64,000 bases of DNA from UBA10646 sp046296295 (GCA_046296295.1 JBKBLG010000004.1:1-64000); one strand, 5' to 3'; positions 8,820 to 17,384 are shown, counted from the first letter of the stretch. Notes: generated by a model not told the origin, from the sequence alone. Made by a program: numbers and translations.

Positions 8820-10088
8820 ATGCTTACACCGCAAGCCATTGCCTTAACATTATTGTACCTAGGGGTGAGCTATGTATGGTTTCGTTACCGTGCAAAGCAA
8901 CAAGGCTATGGCCTTACGGCAAATGAAGCACTACTCGCATTAACAATGCGTGTACTGGCAGGATGGAGTTTCAGTTTTGTAATGTTGTATTTGTACGACG
9001 GACAAGATACTTGGGAGTACCATCGTGAAGGGTTGAAGTACTATGCTTTATTGAAAAAAAACCCATTAGCTTTTCTGGCCAAAGACATTACCGAACATGG
9101 CTATACCAATGGTATTTGGAACAGTTTTTTTAGCAGCGAAAACTCATTTTTTAAAGATCTGCAACATAACCTCGTAATTAAGCTATATGCAATCATGGAT
9201 GTGTTCAGTGGGGGCCGTTATTATGTGAATGTACTATTGTATAACCTGCTCATTTTTTCGGCACCACGCAAGTTATACTTACTAATACAATACTATTGGG
9301 GTGGTAAGCAACGTTGGTGGTGGCTTATGATATTTTGCTTTCCAACGGCATTGTTTTTCACCAGTGCTATGATGAAAGATGGCCTCTGTTTTTGGTTGAT
9401 GATGGGTGCTATTTATCGTACACATTTATGGCAGCAGCAAGGCGGCTACAAACATATCATGATATCTTTAGGTTGGTTACTCGGCTTGTTACTTATTCGG
9501 CATTTCATGGCTATTACTTTACTGCCCGTGTTAGTTGCGTTTGCATTTACCGCAAGGTACCATTGGCATTCGCTAACAACTTTTATCAGTTGTATTAGCA
9601 TTGCAGTAGTATTATTTTTTGCTACAGCTTGGTTACCACCACAATTCAACTTAATGCAACGCATCGCCGAAAGGCAAGATGCCTTTCACGCCTTAAAGGG
9701 CACGTATCCCTTACCCAAACTACCACTCAATGGCACACCAATATCGTTTATGAAAGCACTACCCGCAGCAGTGAATCATGCTTTTTTTCAACCCGGGTTT
9801 GTACAAGTAAAAACGGGTGCTATTTATTTGGCCGGCATTATCGACTGGGTGATGTTACCTATGATGCTGGGCATTACCATTGCACTTGCCAAACGTAATT
9901 GGAAGCAACAATTAACACAACCATTTACATTATTATTAATAAGCATTTGTTGTGCTAATTATTTAGTTATTGGTTATACCGTTCCTTTCATTGGTGCCAT
10001 TATCCGCTACCGTGCATTGTTTGCGCTATTATGGTTACTAGTAATGTTATCGCTTTGGAAACCCATGTATCGTAATAGCATACAATAG
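8820..10088 (+). CDS. Polytopic inner-membrane protein, possibly polysaccharide polymerase-like
   Basis: This protein of about 422 residues has roughly ten hydrophobic segments and no recognised catalytic signature. The central motif FFTSAMMKDGLCFWLM (short polar SxMxKDG turn between helices) is reminiscent of EpsG/Wzy-type polymerases, but that is a weak inference. The ATG at 8820 (MLTPQ) is preferred to the upstream TTG at 8805. It starts about 85 bp from the divergent glycosyltransferase start, so a shared surface-glycan task is plausible. Two dispersed elements lie inside (LTAN at 8921, FTAR at 9545) and a third (10088-10101) begins with the last base of the stop codon. Confidence 0.7.
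   Translation: MLTPQAIALTLLYLGVSYVWFRYRAKQQGYGLTANEALLALTMRVLAGWSFSFVMLYLYDGQDTWEYHREGLKYYALLKKNPLAFLAKDITEHGYTNGIWNSFFSSENSFFKDLQHNLVIKLYAIMDVFSGGRYYVNVLLYNLLIFSAPRKLYLLIQYYWGGKQRWWWLMIFCFPTALFFTSAMMKDGLCFWLMMGAIYRTHLWQQQGGYKHIMISLGWLLGLLLIRHFMAITLLPVLVAFAFTARYHWHSLTTFISCISIAVVLFFATAWLPPQFNLMQRIAERQDAFHALKGTYPLPKLPLNGTPISFMKALPAAVNHAFFQPGFVQVKTGAIYLAGIIDWVMLPMMLGITIALAKRNWKQQLTQPFTLLLISICCANYLVIGYTVPFIGAIIRYRALFALLWLLVMLSLWKPMYRNSIQ
8921..8934 (-). repeat. Dispersed element 10
   Basis: ATTTGCCGTAAGGC; inside the membrane-protein gene, encodes LTAN. Confidence 0.88.
9545..9558 (+). repeat. Dispersed element 11
   Basis: ATTTACCGCAAGGT; inside the membrane-protein gene, encodes FTAR. Confidence 0.88.
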
Positions 10089-10101
10089 CCTTACGGCAAA
10101 T
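10088..10101 (-). repeat. Dispersed element 12
   Basis: ATTTGCCGTAAGGC; its first base is the last base of the membrane-protein stop codon. Confidence 0.9.
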
Positions 10102-10383
10102 GCTCAAACGCCACCTTACCTATCGAACAAATTTTGTCTTTTTGGGATATGGGGTTAACTGTATGAATGCTGCCTAAGCAAAACAGCAATGTACCTTTAT
10201 AATGTCCAATTGAGAAACCAAAATGTAGTCCCAATTATCCCAAAGGTCTTGCACTCCGTTTTGAAAAACCAAATATCCTATTGTTGAAAAACCAAGAGCG
10301 TTTCTTGTAGCTTATCGCTCATCCCAAAAAAAGTTACAGTGAAAAAACAAAAAAAGTAACGGACAAAATGCACTCTTTTTAGG
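10102..10383. other. Intergenic stretch without a recognised gene
   Basis: This stretch of about 280 bp separates the membrane-protein gene from the exbD remnant. It contains scattered A-rich tracts but no convincing open frame, RNA gene or terminator. It may hold decayed upstream parts of the exbD unit. Confidence 0.4.
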
Positions 10384-10905
10384 GTGCGTTTTTTTTGGAA
10401 ATATGCTGCCCAATCGTCTTATAGTTACTTAAACCAAACACTTTGGCAGCCATTAACACACCTAACAGAAAAAGCGGTAAAAAAAGCTATTACTATTGAT
10501 CTTACACCAATGGTATATTTAGGCTTATTGCTAATTACCTTTTTTGTAATTACTACCAACCTACAAGAACAAAAGGTTAGCAAACTCAACCTACCATCTA
10601 ATGGCGATAGCACAGCTATTGCAGCAAGCGGTGCTATTACTTTACAACTGTTCGGCTACAATGAAATTCGATACGATATTGGCAATCGGCCAAGTGTTGC
10701 TAGCATTGCGGGCTATGGCCCTAATCAACTTAGGCAGCTACTCCTACAATTTAAAAAGTAGGTGCCCAATAAGCAACATCCTCAAGTGGTAATTACACCC
10801 ACCAACGATGCTACCTATCAAAACTTGGTAGATGTGCTGGATGAAATGGCTATGAATAGCATCGCCAGATATGCAGTTACCGTTGCCATTCCATCCCTAG
10901 AATAA
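10384..10905 (+). pseudogene. exbD/tolR-like biopolymer transport gene, broken by an in-frame amber codon
   Basis: The translated text is that of an ExbD-family proton-channel subunit (partner of ExbB, energising TonB). The membrane segment reads TIDLTPMVYLGLLLITFFVI and is followed by the periplasmic domain. Two defects are visible. A TAG at 10759-10761 interrupts the frame, after which the same frame continues for 47 codons with the expected C-terminal text (TPTNDATYQNLVDVLDEMA) to a TAA at 10903-10905. The conserved intramembrane aspartate (normally MVDL) is Tyr here. The 5' end has only a GTG and no convincing start. No exbB or tonB lies nearby. Amber suppression or recoding would be an alternative, but the lost Asp favours decay. 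Confidence 0.8.
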
Positions 10906-11008
10906 GTGTCGTTTTGGGATAGTGGAATACCTAAATTATTACGGTAAATGGTAATGAGCATACGTATTTTCACAATGTATTACATCAACTACCAAAACCC
11001 TGTGAACC

Positions 11009-11263
11009 ATGCTTATTAAAAGTATTCCTTCACTAATACACGAAGGGCAATTTTATTGGCAAGTGCTTAGTAATACCGATGAACAATTGGTACTCAAGGT
11101 GTTAGATGCACAAGGCAAAATTGCTAAAACAGTAGTACAACAAGTAAGTGAGGGTTTTCATCAGCTATCGGTTAACCTATCAGATCTTGGTGCGGGTAAG
11201 TACGTTGTGAATGCTTTCAGTAATGGCATTTTTTTGAAAGCGATGAAGCTTTTGGTACAATAA
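11009..11263 (+). CDS. Small protein resembling an orphan Type IX secretion C-terminal domain
   Basis: This 84-residue frame has an ATG start. From about residue 15 it reads like a type-A T9SS sorting domain: alternating beta strands FYWQVLSNTDEQLVLKVLDA, a turn with GK, and LSDLGAGKYVVNAFSNGIFLKAMKLLVQ at the very C-terminus. Such domains normally sit at the end of large secreted proteins and are removed on export. Here there is no cargo domain, no signal peptide and no usual YPNP start of the domain. It may be the tail of a lost gene or a small stand-alone protein. It sits between the broken exbD and a terminator. Confidence 0.5.
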   Translation: MLIKSIPSLIHEGQFYWQVLSNTDEQLVLKVLDAQGKIAKTVVQQVSEGFHQLSVNLSDLGAGKYVVNAFSNGIFLKAMKLLVQ

Positions 11264-11304
11264 ACAAACATAGTAGTAGTTTTCTCATAGTGGTTTTCCT
11301 ATAC

Positions 11305-11334
11305 ATCCTCTTGCCTCTCAAGAGGATTTTTTTT
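11305..11334 (+). terminator. Rho-independent terminator
   Basis: The 9-bp stem ATCCTCTTG (11305-11313) pairs with CAAGAGGAT (11319-11327) around a 5-base loop and runs into eight T residues. It ends the transcript of the small T9SS-domain gene. Confidence 0.9.
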
Positions 11335-11387
11335 GCACATATGGTGAACAATACTGCAAAAGCATTCAAATTTGAATTGCATCATTC

Positions 11388-11401
11388 ATTTACCGTAAGG
11401 T
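11388..11401 (+). repeat. Dispersed element 13
   Basis: ATTTACCGTAAGGT; leader of the 2OG oxygenase gene. Confidence 0.9.
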
Positions 11402-11433
11402 ATAGCCTTACAATTCACTTAAACAGTTGCCAT

Positions 11434-12378
11434 ATGTCTATTCCTGTTGTTGATTTAGCACTTTTTACGAAAGGAACCCCCGAACAAAAAAACGAGTTTG
11501 TACAAGCCCTTGGTAAAGCCTACGAAGAAGTAGGTTTTGTTGCTGTTAAAAACCATGGTGTACCCGACCAACTCATTGGCGAACTATACGAATATGTACA
11601 ACAGTTTTTTGCCCTGCCTCTTGAAAAAAAGCTCAACTACGAAATACCAGGGTTGGCCGGCCAGCGTGGTTATACCAGCTTTGGTCGCGAACATGCCAAA
11701 GGCAGCGAAGCACCCGATTTAAAAGAGTTTTTTCAGTTCGGACAAATAGTAACCGATGGCGACCAAATTAAAGCCGAGTATCCAGATAATGTACAAGTGA
11801 AAGAAATTGCCGCCTTTAACCCAACATTAGAAAGTGCCTATCGGTATTTTGAAAACAGTGGCCGCAGCTTGTTGCAAGCTATTGCCTTATACCTTGGCCT
11901 CGATGAGCATTTTTTCGATGCACATATTCACAACGGCAACAGCATCTTGCGTTGTATCCACTATCCGCCCATTACGCAAGAACCTAAAAGTGCTATTAGA
12001 GCTGAGCAGCATGAAGATATTAACCTCATTACCCTACTAGTGGGCGCCAGTGCCGATGGACTAGAAATTTTAACCAAACAAAACGAGTGGGTTCCCGTAA
12101 CCAGCCTACCCGAACAAATTGTAGTGAATGTTGGCGATATGCTACAACGCCTTACTAACAACAAACTCCGCAGCACCACCCACCGCGTAGTTAACCCTGC
12201 AAGAGAATTATGGCATACCAGCCGTTTTAGCATGCCATTTTTCTTACATCCACGTAGCGAAATGAGCCTAGCTTGCCTTGAAAGTTGTATCACCGAAGCA
12301 ACTCCAAAAGCCTACCCCGATGCTACCGCCGGCGAGTATCTCGATGAACGCCTTCGCGAAATCGGCTTGAAGAAATAA
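11434..12378 (+). CDS. 2-oxoglutarate/Fe(II)-dependent oxygenase, isopenicillin N synthase-like
   Basis: This 314-residue non-haem iron oxygenase belongs to the isopenicillin N synthase-like group. The N-terminal cap begins SIPVVDLALFTKGTP and contains GFVAVKNHGVPDQLI. The jelly-roll core has the iron ligands His and Asp in EQHEDINLITLLV near residue 192, a distal His in STTHRVVNP near 249 and the 2-oxoglutarate-binding RFSMPFF near 263. The ATG at 11434 matches the family start; the upstream 48 codons are not family-like and include a dispersed element (11388-11401), which therefore sits in the 5' leader. Substrate is unknown. It is a single-gene unit between two terminators. Confidence 0.9.
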   Translation: MSIPVVDLALFTKGTPEQKNEFVQALGKAYEEVGFVAVKNHGVPDQLIGELYEYVQQFFALPLEKKLNYEIPGLAGQRGYTSFGREHAKGSEAPDLKEFFQFGQIVTDGDQIKAEYPDNVQVKEIAAFNPTLESAYRYFENSGRSLLQAIALYLGLDEHFFDAHIHNGNSILRCIHYPPITQEPKSAIRAEQHEDINLITLLVGASADGLEILTKQNEWVPVTSLPEQIVVNVGDMLQRLTNNKLRSTTHRVVNPARELWHTSRFSMPFFLHPRSEMSLACLESCITEATPKAYPDATAGEYLDERLREIGLKK

Positions 12379-12388
12379 TTACTTTTAT

Positions 12389-12421
12389 AAAAGCCAATGC
12401 TTACATAAGCGTTGGCTTTTT
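12389..12421 (+). terminator. Rho-independent terminator after the 2OG oxygenase
   Basis: AAGCCAATGCTT pairs with AAGCGTTGGCTT (one T-G wobble) with a short loop and is followed by T residues, ten bases past the stop codon. Confidence 0.88.
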
Positions 12422-12429
12422 AATGTTTA

Positions 12430-13722
12430 TTGTACCTTACGGTAAATGTATACGCACACCCAACATTGATTTTACTCAGACACATACCCTTTTTAAAAGC
12501 TGTTTTATTACACAGCATCACCGCCTTTGGCGGTCCGCAGGGCCACATGGGTATGATGATAAAAACCTTTGTAGAACAACGCCGCGATGTTAGCAAAAGC
12601 GAGCTCATGCAATACATCGCCTTCTGTCAAATGCTACCCGGTGCCAGCAGCACACAAACACTTACCCTTATTGGCTATAAACGCGGCGGACTGCCACTAG
12701 CACTACTTACACTACTTATTTGGATATTGCCGGCATGCAGTATCATGAGCTTACTAAGCTTCTTGCTCGATTATTTAGGTAATCAGCAGGCGAACCTTCA
12801 TGTGTTTAGATTTATACAACCCATGGCTATCGGCTTCATGATTTTTAGCACCATTAAAATGATGCGAGTATCGGTTCACAATCCTATCACTAGGATTATT
12901 GCTATGGTTGCTGCTATTGCTACTTTTTCTATTTTTAAAAGTCCTTGGATTTTTCCAGCCCTTATTGTATGCGCTGGTATTGCTACCAACTTCAGTAGCA
13001 AACGTATTCCGCAGAAAGGAGTGCCGCCTAAAAAAGTAAAGTGGGGTAATTTGCTTATTTTCTTTGGTTTGTTTTTGCTAGCAGGTGTTGCTTCTGAAAC
13101 AGCTCGTAAGCAGCATTGGCAACACCGACCAGCCTTTAACTTGTTTGAAAACTTTTACCGTTTTGGCAGCCTTGTTTTCGGCGGTGGCGATGTGCTTATG
13201 CCAATGATGTATGAACAATACGTTGTGCGCCCAACTACCGAAAGGGTAGAACGTAGCAACCCCAATGTGCTCAAAATGTCGCAATTTGAGTTTCTTACAG
13301 GTTCGGGAATGGTACGTGCCATACCCGGTCCGGTATTTAGCATTGGTGCGTATACCGGTGGTATGCTGCTAAAAGATCGTGGCGATGGTATGCATATTGC
13401 GGGCTGTATCATTGGTACGGTAGCCATTTTTTTACCGAGTGCCTTATTGGTATTATTCTTTTTTCCGGTGTGGCATAATATTCAGAAGTATGCGGTTGTA
13501 TTTCGTAGTCTTGAAGGTATTAATGCTGCAGTAGTAGGCATTATGCTCGGAGCTATATTGTATTTGGGTAAAGATGTATATACCGCCGTTACCTACCAAA
13601 CGCCAGCAGAACTTTGGAAGTATTTGTTAGTGATTGTTGCCACGCCACTGCTATTGTTATTCACCAAAATACGTACTCCTTTTATACCCTTTGCCTGCCT
13701 AATTATTGGTTGGCTGTGGTAA
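12430..13722 (+). CDS. chrA: Chromate transporter family protein
   Basis: This long-form CHR family protein (about 420-430 residues) has two homologous membrane halves and is thought to export chromate with protons. The first half has FGGPQGHMGMM and QMLPGASSTQT. The second has GGDVLMPMMYEQYV and SGMVRAIPGPVFSIGAYTGG. The start is unclear. There is no in-frame ATG before FGGPQ; the frame opens after a TAA at 12421-12423, so initiation must use a non-ATG codon such as TTG at 12430 or TTG at 12466. The latter gives an N-terminus (ILLRHIPFLKAV) closer to the family. The dispersed element at 12434-12447 would then lie in the leader. Confidence 0.88.
   Translation: MYLTVNVYAHPTLILLRHIPFLKAVLLHSITAFGGPQGHMGMMIKTFVEQRRDVSKSELMQYIAFCQMLPGASSTQTLTLIGYKRGGLPLALLTLLIWILPACSIMSLLSFLLDYLGNQQANLHVFRFIQPMAIGFMIFSTIKMMRVSVHNPITRIIAMVAAIATFSIFKSPWIFPALIVCAGIATNFSSKRIPQKGVPPKKVKWGNLLIFFGLFLLAGVASETARKQHWQHRPAFNLFENFYRFGSLVFGGGDVLMPMMYEQYVVRPTTERVERSNPNVLKMSQFEFLTGSGMVRAIPGPVFSIGAYTGGMLLKDRGDGMHIAGCIIGTVAIFLPSALLVLFFFPVWHNIQKYAVVFRSLEGINAAVVGIMLGAILYLGKDVYTAVTYQTPAELWKYLLVIVATPLLLLFTKIRTPFIPFACLIIGWLW
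12434..12447 (-). repeat. Dispersed element 14
   Basis: ATTTACCGTAAGGT; at the uncertain start of chrA, just past a terminator. Confidence 0.9.
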
Positions 13723-13730
13723 TATCTATT

Positions 13731-13744
13731 ATTTACCGTAAGGT
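13731..13744 (+). repeat. Dispersed element 15
   Basis: ATTTACCGTAAGGT; intergenic, 8 bp past the chrA stop. Confidence 0.9.
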
Positions 13745-13837
13745 TATGGTCAAAAAATCATTTTTTGTTAAAACCTTCCGAAAGCCTTATCAAGCACAGC
13801 AAAGACTGTATTTTTACGGGCATTTACTAAAATTCTT

Positions 13838-15241
13838 ATGAAGCGTTTTCTCGCAATATTGGGTGTAATGGGTGCACTAAGCCAAGTGCAAGCGCAAGAT
13901 TCTACTCAAAAATCATTGAAGGTGGTGGCCGATAAAATTGTGGCTCAAGTGGGCGATAAAATCATTCTTAAGAGTGATATCGTGAACGCCATTGCCGATT
14001 TTCGCCGCCAAGGGCAAGAGGGCCAGTTGCCGCCGAACCCTGAATGTATGTTTTTAGAAGGTCAGTTAATTCAAAAAGCGTTGGTGTTACAAGCCCAACG
14101 CGACTCGCTTACCGTTAGTGAAGATGAATTAGAGGCTTTGCTCGATAACCGTATTCGCTTTTTCATACAAAACTATGGCGGCCGTGAGCAGCTTGAAGAA
14201 ATTGCCGGAAAGAGCATTTATCAAATCAAAGAAGATTTTAAAGACCCTATCCGCGAAAATAAACTCGCTGAAATGGTGCGTAATAAGGTGTTAGAATCGG
14301 TGAAAATTACACCCACAGAAGTACGAGCTTACTTTGATAAAATACCGAAAGACAGTCTTCCTTTTTACGAAAGTGAATTGGAAATCAGTGAAATTGTATT
14401 GATTACAAAATCAAATAAAGATGTTGATGAGTATGTAATTCGTGAAATGTATGAATACAAGCGTCAGGTAGAAAGTGGTCGTCAGAAATTTGAAAACTTG
14501 GTGAAATTATACTCTCAAGACCCTGGCAGCCGCGAAACTGGTGGCCAATATCAAATGAATCGTAACGATAAACAGTGGGATCCTGCTTTTTTTAATGCTG
14601 CTTTCCGTTTGAAGGAAGGACAAATTTCGCCTGTTATTAAGAGTAAGTTTGGTTTTCATATAATTCAAATGGTTGCTCGCAATGGCGACGATGCTATTGT
14701 ACGCCACATCTTACGCATACCGGCTGTTACCGACGAAGAAATTAACACTGCTAAAGCTCGCCTCGATAGTATTCGTTCTCGAATTATAAAAGGTGAGATT
14801 ACTTTTAGCAATGCCGTAAATAAGTACAGTGAAGATGAAGGTGCTAAATTTAGCGGTGGCCAACGTACCAGCCGCGATGGCAGCTCTCTTATCACTTACG
14901 ACCAACTCGATAAAGATTTGATTCCATTGTTAAAAGGTATGCAACCTGGCGATGTTTCAATGCCACAGGTATATACCAACGAACGTGATCAACGTTGTGT
15001 GCGTATTGTGTTCTTGAAAAGCCGTACAGAGCCACACCGCGAAAACCTAAGAGACGATTTTAACCGTATAGCTCAACGAGCTTTAGAAGAAAAAAAAGAG
15101 GCAGCACTAGCAAAGTGGTTTAAAGAGCATATACCTACTTTCTTTATTACCATTGATAACGATTTTGCACAATGCGGCAATATCGAAGAATGGCGAAAAG
15201 CTGCAGCCGAAAGCAATATGCGTACTACGGTGAAGCAATAA
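13838..15241 (+). CDS. surA: SurA-like periplasmic peptidyl-prolyl isomerase/chaperone
   Basis: This 467-residue exported folding factor is likely to escort outer-membrane proteins through the periplasm. A signal peptide (MKRFLAILGVMGALSQVQAQ) is followed by a SurA N-terminal domain (KIVAQVGDKIILKSDI). Two parvulin domains follow: about residues 180-285 (ELEISEIVLIT ... QISPVIKSKFGFHIIQM) and 288-395 (VRHILRIP ... KFSGGQR). The first parvulin contains PGSRETGGQY and the FGFHIIQM ending. It stands alone, with dispersed elements just upstream (13731) and just downstream (15252). Confidence 0.9.
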   Translation: MKRFLAILGVMGALSQVQAQDSTQKSLKVVADKIVAQVGDKIILKSDIVNAIADFRRQGQEGQLPPNPECMFLEGQLIQKALVLQAQRDSLTVSEDELEALLDNRIRFFIQNYGGREQLEEIAGKSIYQIKEDFKDPIRENKLAEMVRNKVLESVKITPTEVRAYFDKIPKDSLPFYESELEISEIVLITKSNKDVDEYVIREMYEYKRQVESGRQKFENLVKLYSQDPGSRETGGQYQMNRNDKQWDPAFFNAAFRLKEGQISPVIKSKFGFHIIQMVARNGDDAIVRHILRIPAVTDEEINTAKARLDSIRSRIIKGEITFSNAVNKYSEDEGAKFSGGQRTSRDGSSLITYDQLDKDLIPLLKGMQPGDVSMPQVYTNERDQRCVRIVFLKSRTEPHRENLRDDFNRIAQRALEEKKEAALAKWFKEHIPTFFITIDNDFAQCGNIEEWRKAAAESNMRTTVKQ

Positions 15242-15251
15242 ATACCTATTT

Positions 15252-15265
15252 ACCTTACGGTAAAT
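15252..15265 (-). repeat. Dispersed element 16
   Basis: ATTTACCGTAAGGT; intergenic, between the surA stop and the long terminator. Confidence 0.9.
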
Positions 15266-15282
15266 AAATAAATGTATCACGA

Positions 15283-15330
15283 ATCATAACAAATGGCTGT
15301 CTCAAAATTGAGACAGCCATTTGTTATGAT
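15283..15330. terminator. Long perfect inverted repeat acting as bidirectional terminator
   Basis: Two 23-bp arms (15283-15305 and 15308-15330) are exact reverse complements separated by two bases. The inner part reads GGCTGTCTCAA. It lies between the convergent surA-like and purF-like genes, so termination on both strands is the natural role. The same GGCTG...GAGACAGCC theme occurs in the terminator at 82-117. Confidence 0.75.
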
Positions 15331-15352
15331 GAGCATTTACGCAAGTAAATAA

Positions 15353-17200
15353 CTAATATCCTCTCACATTTTTTCCGGAGATGTAATTTAAGAATGCCTT
15401 ATTCACCACTCGATTACCACCGGGCGTTGGGTAGTTGCCTGTAAAATACCAATCGCCTGTATTGGTTGGGCAGCTTTCGTGCAAATCTTCAATGGTTTGA
15501 TAAATCACTTGTACCGGAATATGAATGTCGGGCGGTGTAATTAATGCTGCAATTTTATTACTAATTGCTTCGGTACTAAAGGGCTTATAAATTTGGCGTA
15601 CCACATTTTCGGTATGTAGTTGTCCTAATGCTTCTAACTGTTCAATGCGTTGCTTTACATCGGCAATAATATATTCTAAGCCCTGCTCTTTTATTAATGC
15701 AATGGCCGCTTTAAAAGCAATAAAATCGCCTAGCTTACTCATATCAATACCATAACAATCGGGGTAACGTATTTGTGGTGCCGACGATACGATTATTATT
15801 TTCTTTGGATGCAAGCGTGCCAACATACGTACAATACTTTGTTTCAATGTTGTGCCACGTACAATGCTATCGTCAATTACCACTAAGGTATCTTCATGCT
15901 TGCGAACTGTACCGTAAGTAACATCGTACACGTGTTGTACCATTTCGTTACGGCTATCATCGTTGGTAATAAAAGTGCGGAGTTTCACATCTTTAATCGC
16001 AATTTTTTCTTGTCTGATCTTGCGATTAATCATTTCTTCCAGCTTTTCAGGTGTGATATCGTTGCCCCAACTTAAAATACGCTGTACTTTAATTTGATTG
16101 AGATAGCTTTCCATACCTTTTACCAAACCAAAGTAGGCTACTTCGGCGGTGTTAGGTATATAGCTAAAGATGGTATTTTTTAAATCGTAGTTAACAGCTT
16201 CGAGCACCGGCTTGCTTAAGTGATAGCCAAGGGCAATGCGTTCGCGATAAATTTTTTCATCGCTACCTCTACTAAAATAAATGCGTTCGAAACTACAAGC
16301 TCTGCGTTCTTGTGGTGGCAGTATTTGCTGGATGGTATAATTACCCGCGTCATCTACTATTAGGGCTTGACCGGGCATTAATTCTAACACTTCGTTTTCG
16401 CCTACATTAAAGCTGGTACGTATCGCTGCTCTTTCGCTGGCAGCAACTATTACATCATCGTTGATAAAATAATAAGCAGGCCTAATGCCATGTGCATCAC
16501 GCATTACAAAGCTGTGACCATTGCCTAATAAACCGCCAATGGTATAACCCCCATCGAACAGAGGGGTAGCCTTACGTAATAAGGCAGCCACATCGGCACC
16601 ATTGGGGTTACGTTCATCTTCTTCTACTAAGTAATGGTATACTGTTTCCATCATAGCAGCCAAATCGCTTTGCTTTTGGAAATCGCCGGGCCTTATGCCC
16701 AGCTTATCGTACAGCTCTTCGGTGTTAACGAGGTTAAAATTGCCCGCAAGAGCCAAATTTTGTCCAGTTTTGGTAGCACGTTTTATGAATGGGTGACAAA
16801 ATTCAATATTATTTTTACCCTGCGTACCATAGCGTAAGTGGCCTAACAACAACTCGCCTAAAAAGGGCAAATGGCCTTTTAACAAACCTGGATGCTGCGT
16901 AATATCGGGCTGATATTTTTGTAGTTCTGCAACCTCTTTACCAATTTGACTAAATATATCGGCAATGGGTTGTGGTGCGCTGCTACGCAGGCGAGCCAAG
17001 AACGGATAACCGGGCTCAACGTGCAATTTTACGGCTGCAATACCAGCACCATCTTGCCCTCGGTTGTGTTGCTTTTCCATTAGCAGGTACAGCTTGTTCA
17101 GCCCATACATAGCTGTTCCGTACTGTTGTAAATAGTAAGAAAAGGGTTGGCGCAAGCGAATGAAGGCAAGGCCACATTCGTGTTTAATAGCATCACTCAT
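15353..17200 (-). CDS. PurF-like amidophosphoribosyltransferase (long form)
   Basis: The protein has an N-terminal class II glutamine amidotransferase domain and a C-terminal phosphoribosyltransferase domain, as in PurF, which makes phosphoribosylamine from PRPP and glutamine. The probable nucleophile Cys9 (HECGLAFIRL) is internal and would need propeptide removal or an unusual mode of action. NRGQDGAG and LLGHLRYGTQG are glutaminase motifs. The PRPP site TLVVIDDSIVRGTTLKQS is near residue 440. At 615 residues it is about 100 longer than standard PurF, with extra C-terminal sequence. Bacteroidota often carry such a second paralogue, so it may not be the main purine enzyme. No other purine genes are adjacent. 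Confidence 0.85.
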   Translation of the reverse strand: MSDAIKHECGLAFIRLRQPFSYYLQQYGTAMYGLNKLYLLMEKQHNRGQDGAGIAAVKLHVEPGYPFLARLRSSAPQPIADIFSQIGKEVAELQKYQPDITQHPGLLKGHLPFLGELLLGHLRYGTQGKNNIEFCHPFIKRATKTGQNLALAGNFNLVNTEELYDKLGIRPGDFQKQSDLAAMMETVYHYLVEEDERNPNGADVAALLRKATPLFDGGYTIGGLLGNGHSFVMRDAHGIRPAYYFINDDVIVAASERAAIRTSFNVGENEVLELMPGQALIVDDAGNYTIQQILPPQERRACSFERIYFSRGSDEKIYRERIALGYHLSKPVLEAVNYDLKNTIFSYIPNTAEVAYFGLVKGMESYLNQIKVQRILSWGNDITPEKLEEMINRKIRQEKIAIKDVKLRTFITNDDSRNEMVQHVYDVTYGTVRKHEDTLVVIDDSIVRGTTLKQSIVRMLARLHPKKIIIVSSAPQIRYPDCYGIDMSKLGDFIAFKAAIALIKEQGLEYIIADVKQRIEQLEALGQLHTENVVRQIYKPFSTEAISNKIAALITPPDIHIPVQVIYQTIEDLHESCPTNTGDWYFTGNYPTPGGNRVVNKAFLNYISGKNVRGY

Positions 17201-17287
17201 ACAATAGAAATAACATGTTGGCGGGTAGCAGGCCGCAAGGTAGTTTTTTTAGTGGTAGTACCGTATTAAATCCAACCTACAGTGGTT

Positions 17288-17301
17288 ACCTTACGGTAAA
17301 T
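17288..17301 (-). repeat. Dispersed element 17 (pair with 18)
   Basis: ATTTACCGTAAGGT; intergenic upstream of the purF-like gene. Confidence 0.9.
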
Positions 17302-17329
17302 GTTGTACTGATGGTAACGGCGTAATCGT

Positions 17330-17343
17330 ATTTGCCGTAAGGC
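17330..17343 (+). repeat. Dispersed element 18 (pair with 17)
   Basis: ATTTGCCGTAAGGC; 28 bp from element 17 in opposite orientation, 10 bp before a terminator. Confidence 0.9.
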
Positions 17344-17353
17344 ATACCGTATG

Positions 17354-17384
17354 AAAAAGCCCACTGCAAGGCAATGGGCTTTTT
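17354..17384. terminator. Rho-independent terminator
   Basis: AAAAAGCCCA (17354-17363) pairs with TGGGCTTTTT (17375-17384) around an 11-base loop. The A/T flanks make it work on both strands. It lies just past the FMN-reductase stop and ends the marR-pirin-reductase unit. Confidence 0.88.

Noticed and set aside
10601..10792. Alternative frame overlapping the exbD remnant
   Set aside because: The ExbD text in the main frame, continuing past the TAG, explains the sequence; the other frame is a shadow.
11290..11433. N-terminal extension of the 2OG oxygenase from the TTG-proximal frame
   Set aside because: The extension crosses a terminator and a dispersed element, and the family starts at the ATG at 11434.
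15905..15925. ACCGTAAGTA and similar fragments (also 16569, 18730, 48470)
   Set aside because: Only 7-8 bases match and the second stem arm is missing; such hits are expected by chance.
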